Shown here in pieces: positions 15,424 to 25,485 of a stretch of DNA of 64,000 nt (positions within the stretch are counted from its first letter, which is position 1; every line of letters begins with the position of its first letter). The stretch covers positions 1 through 64,000 of the forward strand of contig JAJYLH010000023.1 in NCBI GenBank assembly GCA_021787845.1, given 5' to 3'. Position numbers and translations under genes: made by a program. A model generated the notes under the pieces. It did not search any database. It worked only from the letters and a program-made list of their open reading frames with translations, and was not told the DNA's origin. This stretch comes from Myxococcales bacterium. GTDB lineage: Bacteria > Myxococcota > Myxococcia > Myxococcales > JAJYLH01.

Positions 15424-18400
15424 ATGATGATCGAGGCGACATCAGATCTCTTCTTCGAACGGCCGATCCTGAACTCGCCCTACATCTATCCGAGGCGTCA
15501 CTGGGAACTGGACGCGACCGGGCAGCCGACGCAGAAGGTCGTCGAGCAGCGGCGGCGGGTGTCGTTCGTCACGCCGATCCCGAAGCCGAAGAAGCGGGGC
15601 AGCGAGAGCCTCGCCCTCGACCTGGGCGGCGACGAAGGCGTCTCCACCCTCGAGCAGGAGTACGCGACCACCGACACGATCAACCGCCTGCGCGAGCTGG
15701 TCACCGCCTGGCGCAACGTCCCGAGCCCGAGCGGCTGGGGCGTGAGCCCGGAGACCGCGCGACTCCTCGAGCACTGGCGGCACCACAAGTTCAGCGACCT
15801 GCGACCGTTCTTCTGCCAGGTCGAAGCGGTCGAGACGGTCATCTGGCTCACCGAGGTCGCGCCGAACGACAAGCGCGGGAAACAGTTCCTCGACCATCTC
15901 GCCCGGGCGAGCGCGCAGTTCAACCCCGGGCTCGTCCGCCTCGCGCTCAAGCTCGCCACCGGCGCCGGCAAGACGACGGTGATGGCGATGCTGATCGCCT
16001 GGCAGACGGTGAACGCGGTCCGACGCCCGCAGAGCTCCCGGTTCACCCGCGGCTTCCTCGTGGTCACGCCGGGCATCACCATCAAGGACCGGCTGCGAGT
16101 GCTCCAGCCGAACGACCCCGACGCCTACTACGCGAAGCGCGAGTTGGTCCCGGTGGAGATGCTGGGTGACCTCGGGAAGGCGAAGATCGTCATCACGAAC
16201 TACCACGCGTTCAAGCTGCGCGAGCGGCTGGACCTTTCGAAAGGTGGCCGGTCGCTGCTGCAAGGGCGAGGCGACGAGCTGTCCACGCTGGAGACCGAAG
16301 GCCAGATGCTCCAGCGGGTCATGCCGGAGCTGTTGAACCTGAAGAACGTCCTCGTCCTGAACGACGAGGCGCACCACTGCTATCGCGAGAAGAGCGCGGA
16401 CCCGGAAGACGAGCCGCTGACCGGCGACGAGCGGAAGGAAGCGGAGGAGAACCAGGAAGCGGCTCGCGTGTGGATCTCCGGGCTCGAGACCGTTCAGCGC
16501 AAGCTCGGGGTGTCGAAGGTCGTCGATCTCTCGGCGACGCCGTTCTTTCTCGCCGGCTCGGGCTATGCCGAGGGGACGCTGTTTCCCTGGACGCTGAGCG
16601 ACTTCTCGCTGATGGACGCCATCGAGTGCGGCATCGTCAAGCTTCCACGCGTGCCCATCGCCGACAACCTCGTCGGGAACCCGATGCCGATGTACCGGGA
16701 GCTGTGGAAGCACATCGGCAAGAAGATGCCGAAGCGGGTGAGGAAGGACGAGCAGCTCGACCCCCGCAGCCTGCCGACTCCGCTCTTCGCGGCGCTCGAC
16801 GCGCTGTACGGCCACTACGAGAAGACGCACCAAGCCTGGCAGGCCGCGGGCATCGCGGTGCCGCCGTGCTTCATCGTCGTCTGCAACAACACGGCGACCT
16901 CGAAGCTGGTCTACGACTACATCTCCGGCTTTCTGTGGAAGGAGCCGAACGGGCAGGAGAAGCCGGTCTTCGGTCGGCTGGAGCTCTTCCGCAACCACGA
17001 CGACAACGGCGACCCGTTGCCGCGACCGCGAACGTTGCTCATCGACAGCCGCCAGCTCGATTCAGGCGAGGGCCTCGACGACCAGTTCCGCAAGGCGGCG
17101 GCGCCGGAGATCGAGCAGTTCAAGCGCGACATCCTCGAGCGCGGCGGAGCTCTCGCGGCGGAGCTGCACGCGGGCAAGGACCTCGACGACGTCACCATCC
17201 TGAGGGAGGTGATGAACACGGTCGGCAAGCGCGGTCGCCTCGGCGAGCAGATTCGCTGCGTCGTCTCGGTGTCGATGTTGACCGAAGGCTGGGATGCGAA
17301 CACGGTCACGCACGTTCTCGGAGTGCGCGCGTTCGGTACCCAGCTCCTGTGCGAACAGGTGATCGGCCGCGCCCTGCGGCGGCAGTCCTACGACCTGAAC
17401 GAGGAGGGCCTGTTCAACGTCGAGTACGCCGACGTGCTGGGCATCCCGTTCGACTTCACCGCGAAGCCGGTGCCGGTCAAGCCGCAGGTGCCGCGGGAGA
17501 CCGTCAACGTCCGCGCGGTCCGGCCGGAGCGCGACGCCCTCGAAATTTGGTTCCCACGCGTAGTCGGCTACCGCGTCGAGCTGCCGGAGGATCGGCTCAC
17601 CGCCAAGTTTACGGAGGACTCGACGCTCGTGCTGACGCCCGAGCTGGTCGGCGCCACCGAGACGCGCAACTCGGGCATCATCGGAGAGCAGGTCGATCTC
17701 ACCCTGGAGCACACCGAGGACGTCCGCTTCTCCGCCGTGCTCTACGACCTGACCGCGCACCTGCTCGTCCACAAGTGGCGGCCGGAGGGCGAGGAGCCGA
17801 ACTATCACCTCTTCGGCCAGCTCAAGCGCATCGCGCACGAGTGGCTGGATCAGTACCTGAAGTGCGAGGGCGGCACCTACCCGGCGCAGCTCCGCTACCG
17901 CGCCCTCGCCGACATGGCCGCTGAGAAGATCACGCACGCCATCGTTCGGGGCACCGTGGGCCAGAGCCAGATTACAGTGGTGACCGACCCGTACAACTCT
18001 ACCGGCTCGACGGCGGAGGTGAACTTCAACACCTCGAAGCCCACCCGCTGGGAGACGGCCGCCGACCGGTGCCACATCAACTGGGTGGTCCTCGACAGCG
18101 ACTGGGAGGCCGAGCTCTGCCGGGTGGTCGAGGCTCATCCGCGGGTGCGCGCCTACGCGAAGAACCACAACCTCGGGTTCGAGGTGCCCTACGTCCTCGG
18201 CGGCGAGCAGCACCAGTACCGGCCGGACTTCATCGTCCTCGTCGACGACGGGCACGGCGAGGACGACCTCTTGCACCTCGTTATCGAGATCAAGGGCTAC
18301 CGCCGCGAGGACGCGAAAGCGAAGAAGGAGACGATGGAGACGAAGTGGATCCCCGGCGTCAACCACGCGGGCAAGTACGGCCGCTGGGCCTTCGCTGAGC

Positions 18401-18498
18401 TCCGCAACGTCTGGGAGATAGAGGCGGACTTCGCGAAGAAGGTCGCGGTGGAGTTCGAGCGGATTCTAGAGCCGTTCGTGGTCGTGTCCGCGGCGTGA
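15424..18498 (+). CDS. Type III-like restriction endonuclease subunit (DEAD-box helicase plus PD-(D/E)XK nuclease)
   Basis: The product is about 1,024 residues from the ATG at 15424 (ATGATGATCGAG). The helicase half shows Walker A as LATGAGKTT, the DEAH-like box as LNDEAHH, motif III as DLSATPF and motif VI as QVIGRALRRQ. The C-terminus has a PD-(D/E)XK nuclease pattern: YRPDFIVLVDD followed by LVIEIKGYR. Together these fit the Res-like subunit of the BPTD_3080-type restriction family. It is the first of five genes with the methyltransferase, DUF488, unknown and UvrD genes. It probably cleaves DNA lacking the methylation made by the next gene; ATP-driven movement is expected. Confidence 0.8.
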   Translation: MMIEATSDLFFERPILNSPYIYPRRHWELDATGQPTQKVVEQRRRVSFVTPIPKPKKRGSESLALDLGGDEGVSTLEQEYATTDTINRLRELVTAWRNVPSPSGWGVSPETARLLEHWRHHKFSDLRPFFCQVEAVETVIWLTEVAPNDKRGKQFLDHLARASAQFNPGLVRLALKLATGAGKTTVMAMLIAWQTVNAVRRPQSSRFTRGFLVVTPGITIKDRLRVLQPNDPDAYYAKRELVPVEMLGDLGKAKIVITNYHAFKLRERLDLSKGGRSLLQGRGDELSTLETEGQMLQRVMPELLNLKNVLVLNDEAHHCYREKSADPEDEPLTGDERKEAEENQEAARVWISGLETVQRKLGVSKVVDLSATPFFLAGSGYAEGTLFPWTLSDFSLMDAIECGIVKLPRVPIADNLVGNPMPMYRELWKHIGKKMPKRVRKDEQLDPRSLPTPLFAALDALYGHYEKTHQAWQAAGIAVPPCFIVVCNNTATSKLVYDYISGFLWKEPNGQEKPVFGRLELFRNHDDNGDPLPRPRTLLIDSRQLDSGEGLDDQFRKAAAPEIEQFKRDILERGGALAAELHAGKDLDDVTILREVMNTVGKRGRLGEQIRCVVSVSMLTEGWDANTVTHVLGVRAFGTQLLCEQVIGRALRRQSYDLNEEGLFNVEYADVLGIPFDFTAKPVPVKPQVPRETVNVRAVRPERDALEIWFPRVVGYRVELPEDRLTAKFTEDSTLVLTPELVGATETRNSGIIGEQVDLTLEHTEDVRFSAVLYDLTAHLLVHKWRPEGEEPNYHLFGQLKRIAHEWLDQYLKCEGGTYPAQLRYRALADMAAEKITHAIVRGTVGQSQITVVTDPYNSTGSTAEVNFNTSKPTRWETAADRCHINWVVLDSDWEAELCRVVEAHPRVRAYAKNHNLGFEVPYVLGGEQHQYRPDFIVLVDDGHGEDDLLHLVIEIKGYRREDAKAKKETMETKWIPGVNHAGKYGRWAFAELRNVWEIEADFAKKVAVEFERILEPFVVVSAA

Positions 18499-18530
18499 GA
18501 GATGTCCGAGCCGCGTGTTAGGCTCGAGAA

Positions 18531-21449
18531 GTGAGTGAGGAGAGCACCGTGCCGAAGCCTACGCTCAAGCCCAGCAAGCTCGCCACTCCCGCCCGCTCGG
18601 GGGGAGCGGGAGGGCCGAAGAGCGTGGAGTCGCTCACGCACGAGGAGGCCAAGCGGCGGAACATCCCGACGGCGGAGTTCGAGGCGGTGATGGTCCCGGC
18701 CGCACAGGTAGCGGCGAAGGTGAGGTACCCGCGCAACACTGACCTCGACCCGCAGCTCGTCTGGCGCGGCAAGGACGAGCAGGACTGGAGCGACCTCGTC
18801 GTCCAAGCGCCGCCGCTCTACATCCAGGAGAAGGTCCACCCGAAGGCGCTTATCAACGAGCTGCTCCGCGAGTCGAAGGAGCGGCAGGCGGAGACCAGCA
18901 ACGCCATCGGCGACCTGTTCGCCGACTTCAACGGCCTGCCCAAGGGCGTCGACAAGACCGAGTTCTATCAGCACGACCAGAACTGGTCGAACCGGATGAT
19001 CCTCGGCGACTCGCTCCAGGTCATGGCCAGCCTCGCCGAACGCGAGGGCCTGCGCGGAAAAGTGCAGTGCATCTACCTGGACCCGCCCTACGGCATCAAG
19101 TTCAACTCTAACTTCCAGTGGAGCACCACTTCCCGCGACGTGAAGGACGGGAACTTAGAGCACATCACCCGGGAGCCCGAGCAGGTGAAGGCTTTCCGAG
19201 ACACCTGGCGCGATGGGATGCACAGCTACCTTACTTACCTGCGCGACCGGCTGACCGTGGCGAGAGATTTGCTGCACGAGAGCGGGTCGATCTTCGTGCA
19301 GATTGGCGAAGAGAACTCGCACCTGATTCGCGCCCTGCTTGACGAGGTCTTCGGCACGGACAACTTTATCGCGCAGATCATATTCGCAAAGACGGCCAGC
19401 GCGACCTCCGAGTACTTGCCTGGCACGTATGACGTTCTTGTCTTCTATGCGCGATCAAAACCGCGCCTGAAGTACAGGCAGCCGTTCACGCTCAAGCAAA
19501 TCGGCGGTATCGGCGGGACGGCATACCGAAAAGCCCGTCGCCCCGATCTAAGTGAGAGAACACTGACGGCGGAAGAGCTGCGTGGAGCGGGCGAGGTGCC
19601 TAGTACGGATCGTATCTTCCGAATCGACAACCTGACGAGCCAGAGCGTCGGACGCGACAAGGGGGAGGGCGCTGCCTCCTGGTTTCCGGTTGAGTTCGAA
19701 GGCGAGGTTTTTCGTCCGTCGGAGAAGGTGCGCTGGAAGACCAACGAAGCTGGGATGGCGCGTCTCCTCAAGGCGGCACGGTTGAGCGCAACGGCAAAGG
19801 GTCTCTACTACGTGAGGTACTTCGACGACTTCCTTGCCTTCCCGGAGGACAACGTCTGGAGTGACACCGGCATCGCTGGGTTCGCGTCGGAAAAACGGTA
19901 CGTCGTAGAAACTTCGGAGAAGGTCGTGCAGCGTTGCCTGTTGATGGCCACCGATCCTGGCGACCTCGTCCTCGATCCCACTTGTGGCTCGGGCACAACC
20001 GCATTTGTCGCGGAGCAATGGGGCCGTCGCTGGATTACCATCGACACATCCCGGGTGGCGCTGGCACTCGCGCGGGCGCGCGTCATGGGTGCGCGGTATC
20101 CGTACTACCTGCTCGCCGACTCGCGTGAGGGGCAGATGAAGGAGGCGGAGCTGACGCGGACAGCGCCGTCGTCGGCTCCGGCGCACGGGAACATCAGGCA
20201 CGGGTTCGTCTACGAACGGGTGCCGCACGTCACGCTCAAGTCCATCGCGAACAACGCGGAGATCGACGTCATCTGGGAGAAGTGGCAGGCGACCCTCGAG
20301 CCGCTTCGGACGTCGTTGAACAAGGCGCTCAAGCAGAAGTGGGAGGAGTGGGAAATCCCTCGCGAGGCGGAGGGCTCGTGGTCAGCGGAGGCAAAGAGGC
20401 TGCACACGGAGTGGTGGGCAGGGCGCGTCGCGCGACAGGTGCAAATCGACGGCTCCATCGCTGCGAAGGCGGAGTTCGAGAAGCTCCACGACAGGCCGTA
20501 CGTGGACAGCAAGAAGGTGCGGGTCGCGGGGCCATTCACGGTTGAGAGCCTCTCGCCGCATCGGGTGCTCGGGGTGGACGAGAACGATGAGCTGATCGAC
20601 CCGGCCGCTCCTCCCTCGACTGCGCTCGGGATGAGCGGAAAGGGCAAGGGCGGGATGAGCGGAGGCGCTGGCGACGACCGGCCAGGGTTCGTCAGGCTCA
20701 TCCTCGAGAACCTGGCAACCGCCGGTGTCCAGCAACGCGACAAGGAGGACCGCATCGCGTTCGAGTCGCTGGAGCCGTGGCCAGGCTCCTACGTGTGCGC
20801 GTCCGGGACCTATCTGGAAGGCAGCAAGACCAAACGGGCGGCGGTCTTCATCGGCCCAGAGTTTGGGACGGTGAGCCGGGCCGACCTCGCGGCGGCGGCG
20901 CGCGAGGCCGGCGAGGCCGGGTTCGACGTGCTCATCGCCTGCGCGTTCGCCTACGAGGCCCACACGACCGAGTTCGAGAAGATGGGCAAGCTCCAGGTGC
21001 TCAAGGCGCGGATGAACGCCGACCTGCACATGGCGAAGGACCTGCGAAACAACGGCAAGGGGAACCTCTTCGTCATCTTCGGCGAGCCGGACATTGCGGT
21101 CGACACGCTGCGCGACGGGAAGCTCCAAGTGACCGTCCACGGCGTCGACGTTTTCGACCCCTCGACCGGCAAGGTCCGCTCCGACGGCATCGAGGGCATC
21201 GCCTGCTGGTTCATCGACACCGACTACAACGAGGAGAGCTTCTTCGTCCGCCACGCCTACTTTCTCGGAGCGAACGACCCGTACGACGCGCTCAAGCGCA
21301 CGCTGAAGACGGAGATCGACCGCGAGGCATGGGAGTCGCTCCACTCGAACGTCTCGCGGCCGTTCGCCAAGCCCAGGTCCGGCCGCATCGCCGTCAAGGT
21401 CATCAATCACCTCGGCGACGAGGTCATGAAGGTGTTTCAGGTGAGGTAG
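18531..21449 (+). CDS. Beta-class DNA methyltransferase (Mod-like)
   Basis: The 972-residue protein starts with GTG at 18531, 32 bp after the nuclease gene. It has the catalytic motif DPPY (residues 184-187) before the SAM-binding motif DPTCGSGTT (from residue 482), which is the beta order of N6-adenine or N4-cytosine methylases. The region between them probably recognises the target. A C-terminal extension of roughly 350 residues goes beyond a typical type III Mod. It should provide self-protection for the operon. The recognition sequence cannot be read from the protein. Confidence 0.8.
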   Translation: MSEESTVPKPTLKPSKLATPARSGGAGGPKSVESLTHEEAKRRNIPTAEFEAVMVPAAQVAAKVRYPRNTDLDPQLVWRGKDEQDWSDLVVQAPPLYIQEKVHPKALINELLRESKERQAETSNAIGDLFADFNGLPKGVDKTEFYQHDQNWSNRMILGDSLQVMASLAEREGLRGKVQCIYLDPPYGIKFNSNFQWSTTSRDVKDGNLEHITREPEQVKAFRDTWRDGMHSYLTYLRDRLTVARDLLHESGSIFVQIGEENSHLIRALLDEVFGTDNFIAQIIFAKTASATSEYLPGTYDVLVFYARSKPRLKYRQPFTLKQIGGIGGTAYRKARRPDLSERTLTAEELRGAGEVPSTDRIFRIDNLTSQSVGRDKGEGAASWFPVEFEGEVFRPSEKVRWKTNEAGMARLLKAARLSATAKGLYYVRYFDDFLAFPEDNVWSDTGIAGFASEKRYVVETSEKVVQRCLLMATDPGDLVLDPTCGSGTTAFVAEQWGRRWITIDTSRVALALARARVMGARYPYYLLADSREGQMKEAELTRTAPSSAPAHGNIRHGFVYERVPHVTLKSIANNAEIDVIWEKWQATLEPLRTSLNKALKQKWEEWEIPREAEGSWSAEAKRLHTEWWAGRVARQVQIDGSIAAKAEFEKLHDRPYVDSKKVRVAGPFTVESLSPHRVLGVDENDELIDPAAPPSTALGMSGKGKGGMSGGAGDDRPGFVRLILENLATAGVQQRDKEDRIAFESLEPWPGSYVCASGTYLEGSKTKRAAVFIGPEFGTVSRADLAAAAREAGEAGFDVLIACAFAYEAHTTEFEKMGKLQVLKARMNADLHMAKDLRNNGKGNLFVIFGEPDIAVDTLRDGKLQVTVHGVDVFDPSTGKVRSDGIEGIACWFIDTDYNEESFFVRHAYFLGANDPYDALKRTLKTEIDREAWESLHSNVSRPFAKPRSGRIAVKVINHLGDEVMKVFQVR

Positions 21450-21530
21450 AGTGCCCGTGTCCGACCCCTGCGGTACGCTGTGCGCAGGCGCTCGACGGCC
21501 GCGTGATGCTCGACACGCAAGAGGAGAAAG

Positions 21531-22466
21531 ATGCCGACCGCAGGAGGGTTCAAGCCACCGAGGGCAGGCCCGTTCGTCTTCGCGCGGCAGCGGAAGCTGC
21601 TTGGTCTCTTGGCTGCGCTTGGCGGGCGCGTCGGCAATCTGGACTTCCAGAAGTTGCTCTTCCTGCTGTGCCAGGAGCAGCCTGGGGCGGCTGTTGCGTA
21701 TGAGTTCGTACCGTACAAGTTCGGCGCTTTCTCGTTCACCTCCTACGCCGATCGTCGCAAGCTCGTCGAGCGAGGACTGCTCGCGGACGAAGAGAACATG
21801 TGGGAGTTGACCGACGCAGGCAGGGACATCGTCAGCGGGGAGCGTGACTCGCAACTCGTCGCGTTCGCGCACCGCCATCGCGACATCAGGGGCGATGCAC
21901 TTGTTGCCGAGACCTACCGGCGTTTCCCCTACACCGCGATTCGCAGCGAGATTGCAAAGAGGGTCCTCCGGGGCGACGCGAACTCGCTCCGGCAGATTGA
22001 GATGGCACGACCAACGCCAGGCGGACCGGCGTTGTCGACTCTGGGCTACGAAGGGAAGACGCTGGAGAGCTACCTGAACGAGTTGTTGCGAGCCGCTGTG
22101 ACGGTGCTCGCCGACGTGAGACGTAACCCCGTCAGTCGCAAGTACGGGTTCTCGAAGAAGACGCTCGCGAAGGCTTGCTTGGGAGTCGGAATCCGCTACG
22201 AGCATCTGCCTGAGCTGGGGATCGCGTCGGACAAGCGGCGATTCCTGGAGACGCAGGCGGATTATGACGCGCTGTTCGCGGAGTACGAGCGCGACAGCCT
22301 CCCACAACAGGACGAGCCGCTCACGAGGATTCGGGCCTGGATCGAGGCTGGTGAGCATGTCGCCCTCATGTGCTACGAGCTTTCGCCAGCGCAATGTCAT
22401 CGGCACTGCGTGGCGGAAGCCCTGGAGCAGAAGCTCGGAGCCGGGTTCACGGCCCGTCACCTGTGA
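21531..22466 (+). CDS. DUF488 protein with N-terminal Panacea-like winged-helix domain
   Basis: The 311-residue protein has two parts. Residues about 18-120 (NLDFQKLLFLLCQE...) resemble the SocA/Panacea-like domain seen in antitoxins and mobile-element proteins. Residues about 165-305 are DUF488: LSTLGYEGKTLESYLNEL, DVRRNPVSRKYGFSK and the Cys-rich end CYELSPAQCHRHC. DUF488 proteins recur in defence loci, but their activity is not known to me. The ATG at 21531 has AGAGGAGAAAG upstream. The gene ends 6 bp before the next one, so it belongs to the restriction operon. Confidence 0.65.
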   Translation: MPTAGGFKPPRAGPFVFARQRKLLGLLAALGGRVGNLDFQKLLFLLCQEQPGAAVAYEFVPYKFGAFSFTSYADRRKLVERGLLADEENMWELTDAGRDIVSGERDSQLVAFAHRHRDIRGDALVAETYRRFPYTAIRSEIAKRVLRGDANSLRQIEMARPTPGGPALSTLGYEGKTLESYLNELLRAAVTVLADVRRNPVSRKYGFSKKTLAKACLGVGIRYEHLPELGIASDKRRFLETQADYDALFAEYERDSLPQQDEPLTRIRAWIEAGEHVALMCYELSPAQCHRHCVAEALEQKLGAGFTARHL

Positions 22467-22472
22467 GGCACC

Positions 22473-23294
22473 ATGGAGAAGGAACGAATTCTAATCACGG
22501 TGAAGACCTACCCGACCCTCTCGCGGAAGTACGGCGAAACCGTCTGCACGGCAGGCGTCCGGGCAGATGGTTCATGGGTTCGCATCTACCCCGTCCCGTT
22601 TCGGAGACTCGACGAGACGCAGCAATACAGCAAGTTCGACTGGATCGAGTGTGGGCTCTCTCGTAACGCCTCGGATCCACGACCTGAGACTTTTCGTCCC
22701 GTCGACGAGTCGGAGCTGCAGCCGGTCGCTCACATCGACACGGCCGACAACTGGCGCGAGCGGCGGCGATTGATGCTGCGGAAAGCGCGTGTCTATGACC
22801 GACTGGACGAGATTATCGCAGGGGCGAAGGCGAATCAGGTTTCTCTCGCGGTATTCAAGCCGGCGAAGGTCATCGACTTCGTCTGGGAGCAGGAGACGCG
22901 CGATTGGGACCCGGACAGACTGCGCCAGATGCGCGAAGCGACCAACCAATTCGACCTGTTCGCGGACAACGCTTGGCGGGAGACGTTTCAAGTCATCCCG
23001 AAGTTGCCCTACAGCTTCTCCTACCGGTTCGAGGATGCGGAGGGGAAGCGCAGCGAGTTGCAGGTACTCGACTGGGAGACCGGCGCACTCTACTGGAACT
23101 GCCTCCGGCTGACCAACGGCAACGAGCCGATGGCTCTCGAGAAGGTCCGGCAGAAATACTTCGATTCGTTCCTCAAGACCGACCTGCACTTCTTCCTCGG
23201 GACAACACAGCAATACCACTTCGTCGCACCGAACCCGTGGGTCATCATCGGCGTGTTTCCGGTTCCCCACGAACGCCAGCTCGGACTGCTCTGA
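22473..23294 (+). CDS. Conserved hypothetical protein of the restriction operon
   Basis: The 273-residue protein (MEKERILITVKTYPTLSRKYGETV...) has no membrane segment, signal peptide or motif I recognise. The N-terminal part looks like a small beta barrel (CTAGVRADGSWVRIYPVPFR) and the C-terminal part is mixed (HFFLGTTQQYHFVAPNPW). It is embedded between DUF488 (6 bp) and the UvrD-like gene (17 bp) on one transcript. DUF488 genes often have a neighbour of this size, so the two may form a complex; this is inferred from neighbourhood only. Confidence 0.55.
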   Translation: MEKERILITVKTYPTLSRKYGETVCTAGVRADGSWVRIYPVPFRRLDETQQYSKFDWIECGLSRNASDPRPETFRPVDESELQPVAHIDTADNWRERRRLMLRKARVYDRLDEIIAGAKANQVSLAVFKPAKVIDFVWEQETRDWDPDRLRQMREATNQFDLFADNAWRETFQVIPKLPYSFSYRFEDAEGKRSELQVLDWETGALYWNCLRLTNGNEPMALEKVRQKYFDSFLKTDLHFFLGTTQQYHFVAPNPWVIIGVFPVPHERQLGLL

Positions 23295-23311
23295 CGAGAA
23301 CGAGGCACGAC

Positions 23312-25381
23312 ATGGAGCTCCTCATCGCCGACACGTTCACCGACAGCCTCGCGCGGCTGACGAACGCCGAGCAGAAGCTAGCGAAGACAACTGCGTTCGA
23401 CCTCCATGTGAATCTCGCGAGCCCTGGCTTGCAACTTGAACGCATCGACGGGGCGAAGGACAAGAACTTCTGGTCCATCAGGGCAGGACTCGACCTACGG
23501 ATCGTGATCCACAGGAGCGGGACGAGTACCTTGCTCTGCTACGTCGGCCATCACGACGACGCCTATGACTGGGCTGGGCGGCGAAAGGTCGTCACGCACC
23601 CGGCCACCGGTGCCGCGCAGCTCGTCGAAATCCGCGAAACCGTGCAGGAGATTCCAGTTCCAAAGTACGTCGAGGTTCCAACTCCCGCCCCGCCGAAGAA
23701 GAAGCTCCTCGCGCACGTTCCCGAGTCGGAGCTGCTCGGCTACGGCGTTCCGCCAGAATGGCTTGCTGACGTGCGGGAGGTGGCCGACGACGATTCGCTG
23801 CTCGCGCTCGCTCAGCATCTACCTGGAGAGGCCGGCGAGGCATTGCTCACGCTCGCGTACGGCGGGAAGCCGGAGGTTCAGACCGCACCGACAGGCACTG
23901 CTCCCTTCGCCCATCCCGACGCCCAGCGACGCTTCCGCCTGATGCCAAATCTTGAGGCACTCCAGCAGGCTCTCGCCGCGCCGTGGGAGAAGTGGACGGT
24001 CTTCCTCCATCCCGCACAGCGGCAGATGGTCGAACGTGACTACAAGGGACCGGCGCGGGTCTCTGGATCAGCCGGCACCGGGAAGACCATCGTCGCGCTG
24101 CACCGTGCGGTTCACCTTGCCCGCACGAATCCCGATGCCCGGGTGCTTCTCACGACCTTCTCGGCGCCGTTGGCCAACGCTTTGCGCGGAAAGATGGTCC
24201 GTCTCATCGGCGAAGAGCCGCGGCTTGGCGAACGAATCGACGTGACGACGCTTGAAGCGGTCGCTCGGCGGATGTTCACGGCCCTCGTTGGTCCAGCCAA
24301 GATTGCGTCGGCCGATACCATGCGGACCTTCTTGAAATCGGCGGGAGAGGACGCTCCCTCCCACGGTTTCACACTGACCTTCCTCACCTCCGAGTGGGCC
24401 GACGTCATCGACTCCCAGCAGCTCGGCTCGTGGGCAATGTACCGCGAGGCGAAGCGGCCGGGCCGCAAGAGCCGGCTCTCCGAGAAGCAGCGCGCGGCCT
24501 TGTGGAAGGTCATCGAGGGCGTGCGCACCAGGCTCGGGGCGTCGGAGCAGATCACGCTTTCCGAGCTGTTCAACCGGTTGGCCGAAGTCGTGCGCGAGCG
24601 GAACGTCCGGCCGTTCGAGTTCATCGTCGTCGACGAGGCGCAAGACCTCTCGATGTCTCAGCTCCGGCTCCTCGCGGCGCTTGGTGGGGGAACGCCGAAC
24701 AGCCTGTTCTTCGCTGGAGACATCGGGCAGCGGATCTTCCAGCCACCGTTCTCCTGGAAATCGATCGGCATCGACGTGCGCGGCCGGTCGCGGACCTTGA
24801 CGGTGAACTACCGGACCTCGCACCAGATTCGTTCCCAGGCGGATCGACTCCTCGCTCGCGAGCTCTCCGACACCGACGGGAACATCGAGCCGCGTGACAA
24901 GACCGTGTCCCTCTTCGACGGACCGGCGCCCACTTTCCTCATCGCCAAGGCGCACGCTGAGGAGGAGGCAGCAGTCAGCGACTGGATCAAGGCGCGGATA
25001 AGTGCCGGGCTGCGACCCACCGAGATCGGCGTATTCGTCCGGTCTTCAGAGCAACTCGGGCGGGCGAAGGCAGCGTTGACTACAACCGGCGTTCCCTTCG
25101 ACGTGCTCGACGAGCGGATGGACACCAAGCCGGAGCGCATCGCCCTGGGCACCATGCACCTCGCCAAGGGCCTCGAGTTTCCGGCGGTCGTCGTCATGGC
25201 CTGCGATGACGAGGTGATTCCATCCCAGGCCCGCATCGATGCCATCGCTGACGAGGGCGACCTCGAAGAGGTCTACGACACCGAGCGGCACCTGCTCTAT
25301 GTTGCCTGCACCCGTGCCCGCGACCGCCTGCTCGTCACCGCCACTACGCCGGCCTCGGAATTCATCAAGGACATGCGCTAA
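23312..25381 (+). CDS. UvrD/Rep-family helicase with N-terminal RelE/ParE-like domain
   Basis: The ATG at 23312 gives 689 residues. The first 80 residues (MELLIADTFTDSLARLTNAE...WSIRAGLDLRIVIHR) resemble the RelE/ParE toxin fold. The rest is a superfamily 1 helicase: Walker A SGSAGTGKTIVALH (about 253), DEAQDLS (about 443), the YRT motif and the C-terminal VACTRARDRL motif. The protein may act on mRNA or DNA ends as an effector of the operon, or simply dock by the ParE fold. It is the last gene of the five-gene unit; a sparse 104-bp gap follows. Confidence 0.7.
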   Translation: MELLIADTFTDSLARLTNAEQKLAKTTAFDLHVNLASPGLQLERIDGAKDKNFWSIRAGLDLRIVIHRSGTSTLLCYVGHHDDAYDWAGRRKVVTHPATGAAQLVEIRETVQEIPVPKYVEVPTPAPPKKKLLAHVPESELLGYGVPPEWLADVREVADDDSLLALAQHLPGEAGEALLTLAYGGKPEVQTAPTGTAPFAHPDAQRRFRLMPNLEALQQALAAPWEKWTVFLHPAQRQMVERDYKGPARVSGSAGTGKTIVALHRAVHLARTNPDARVLLTTFSAPLANALRGKMVRLIGEEPRLGERIDVTTLEAVARRMFTALVGPAKIASADTMRTFLKSAGEDAPSHGFTLTFLTSEWADVIDSQQLGSWAMYREAKRPGRKSRLSEKQRAALWKVIEGVRTRLGASEQITLSELFNRLAEVVRERNVRPFEFIVVDEAQDLSMSQLRLLAALGGGTPNSLFFAGDIGQRIFQPPFSWKSIGIDVRGRSRTLTVNYRTSHQIRSQADRLLARELSDTDGNIEPRDKTVSLFDGPAPTFLIAKAHAEEEAAVSDWIKARISAGLRPTEIGVFVRSSEQLGRAKAALTTTGVPFDVLDERMDTKPERIALGTMHLAKGLEFPAVVVMACDDEVIPSQARIDAIADEGDLEEVYDTERHLLYVACTRARDRLLVTATTPASEFIKDMR

Positions 25382-25451
25382 CAAACAGGCATCGCCCTGA
25401 CACGCAAGACCTTATGCACAGGTGCTATTCCACCAAGCACCGACGCCGTGG

Positions 25452-25476
25452 TATACTCTTTCTATTAGCCTATTAG
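25452..25476 (+). promoter_or_regulatory. -10 element and tandem CTATTAG repeat before the EcoRI-like pair
   Basis: TATACT (25452-25457) is a good -10 element; its -35 is poor. Two CTATTAG copies (25462-25468 and 25470-25476) lie between it and the ATG at 25486, where a repressor could bind. AT content rises sharply here, marking the border of the inserted restriction pair. Confidence 0.4.
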
Positions 25477-25485
25477 TACACGCAC

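Noticed and set aside
15033-16169. An open frame covering the leader and start of the restriction operon
   Set aside because: It is Arg/Ala-rich, overlaps the Res coding frame over most of its length and has no recognisable domain; caused by high GC.
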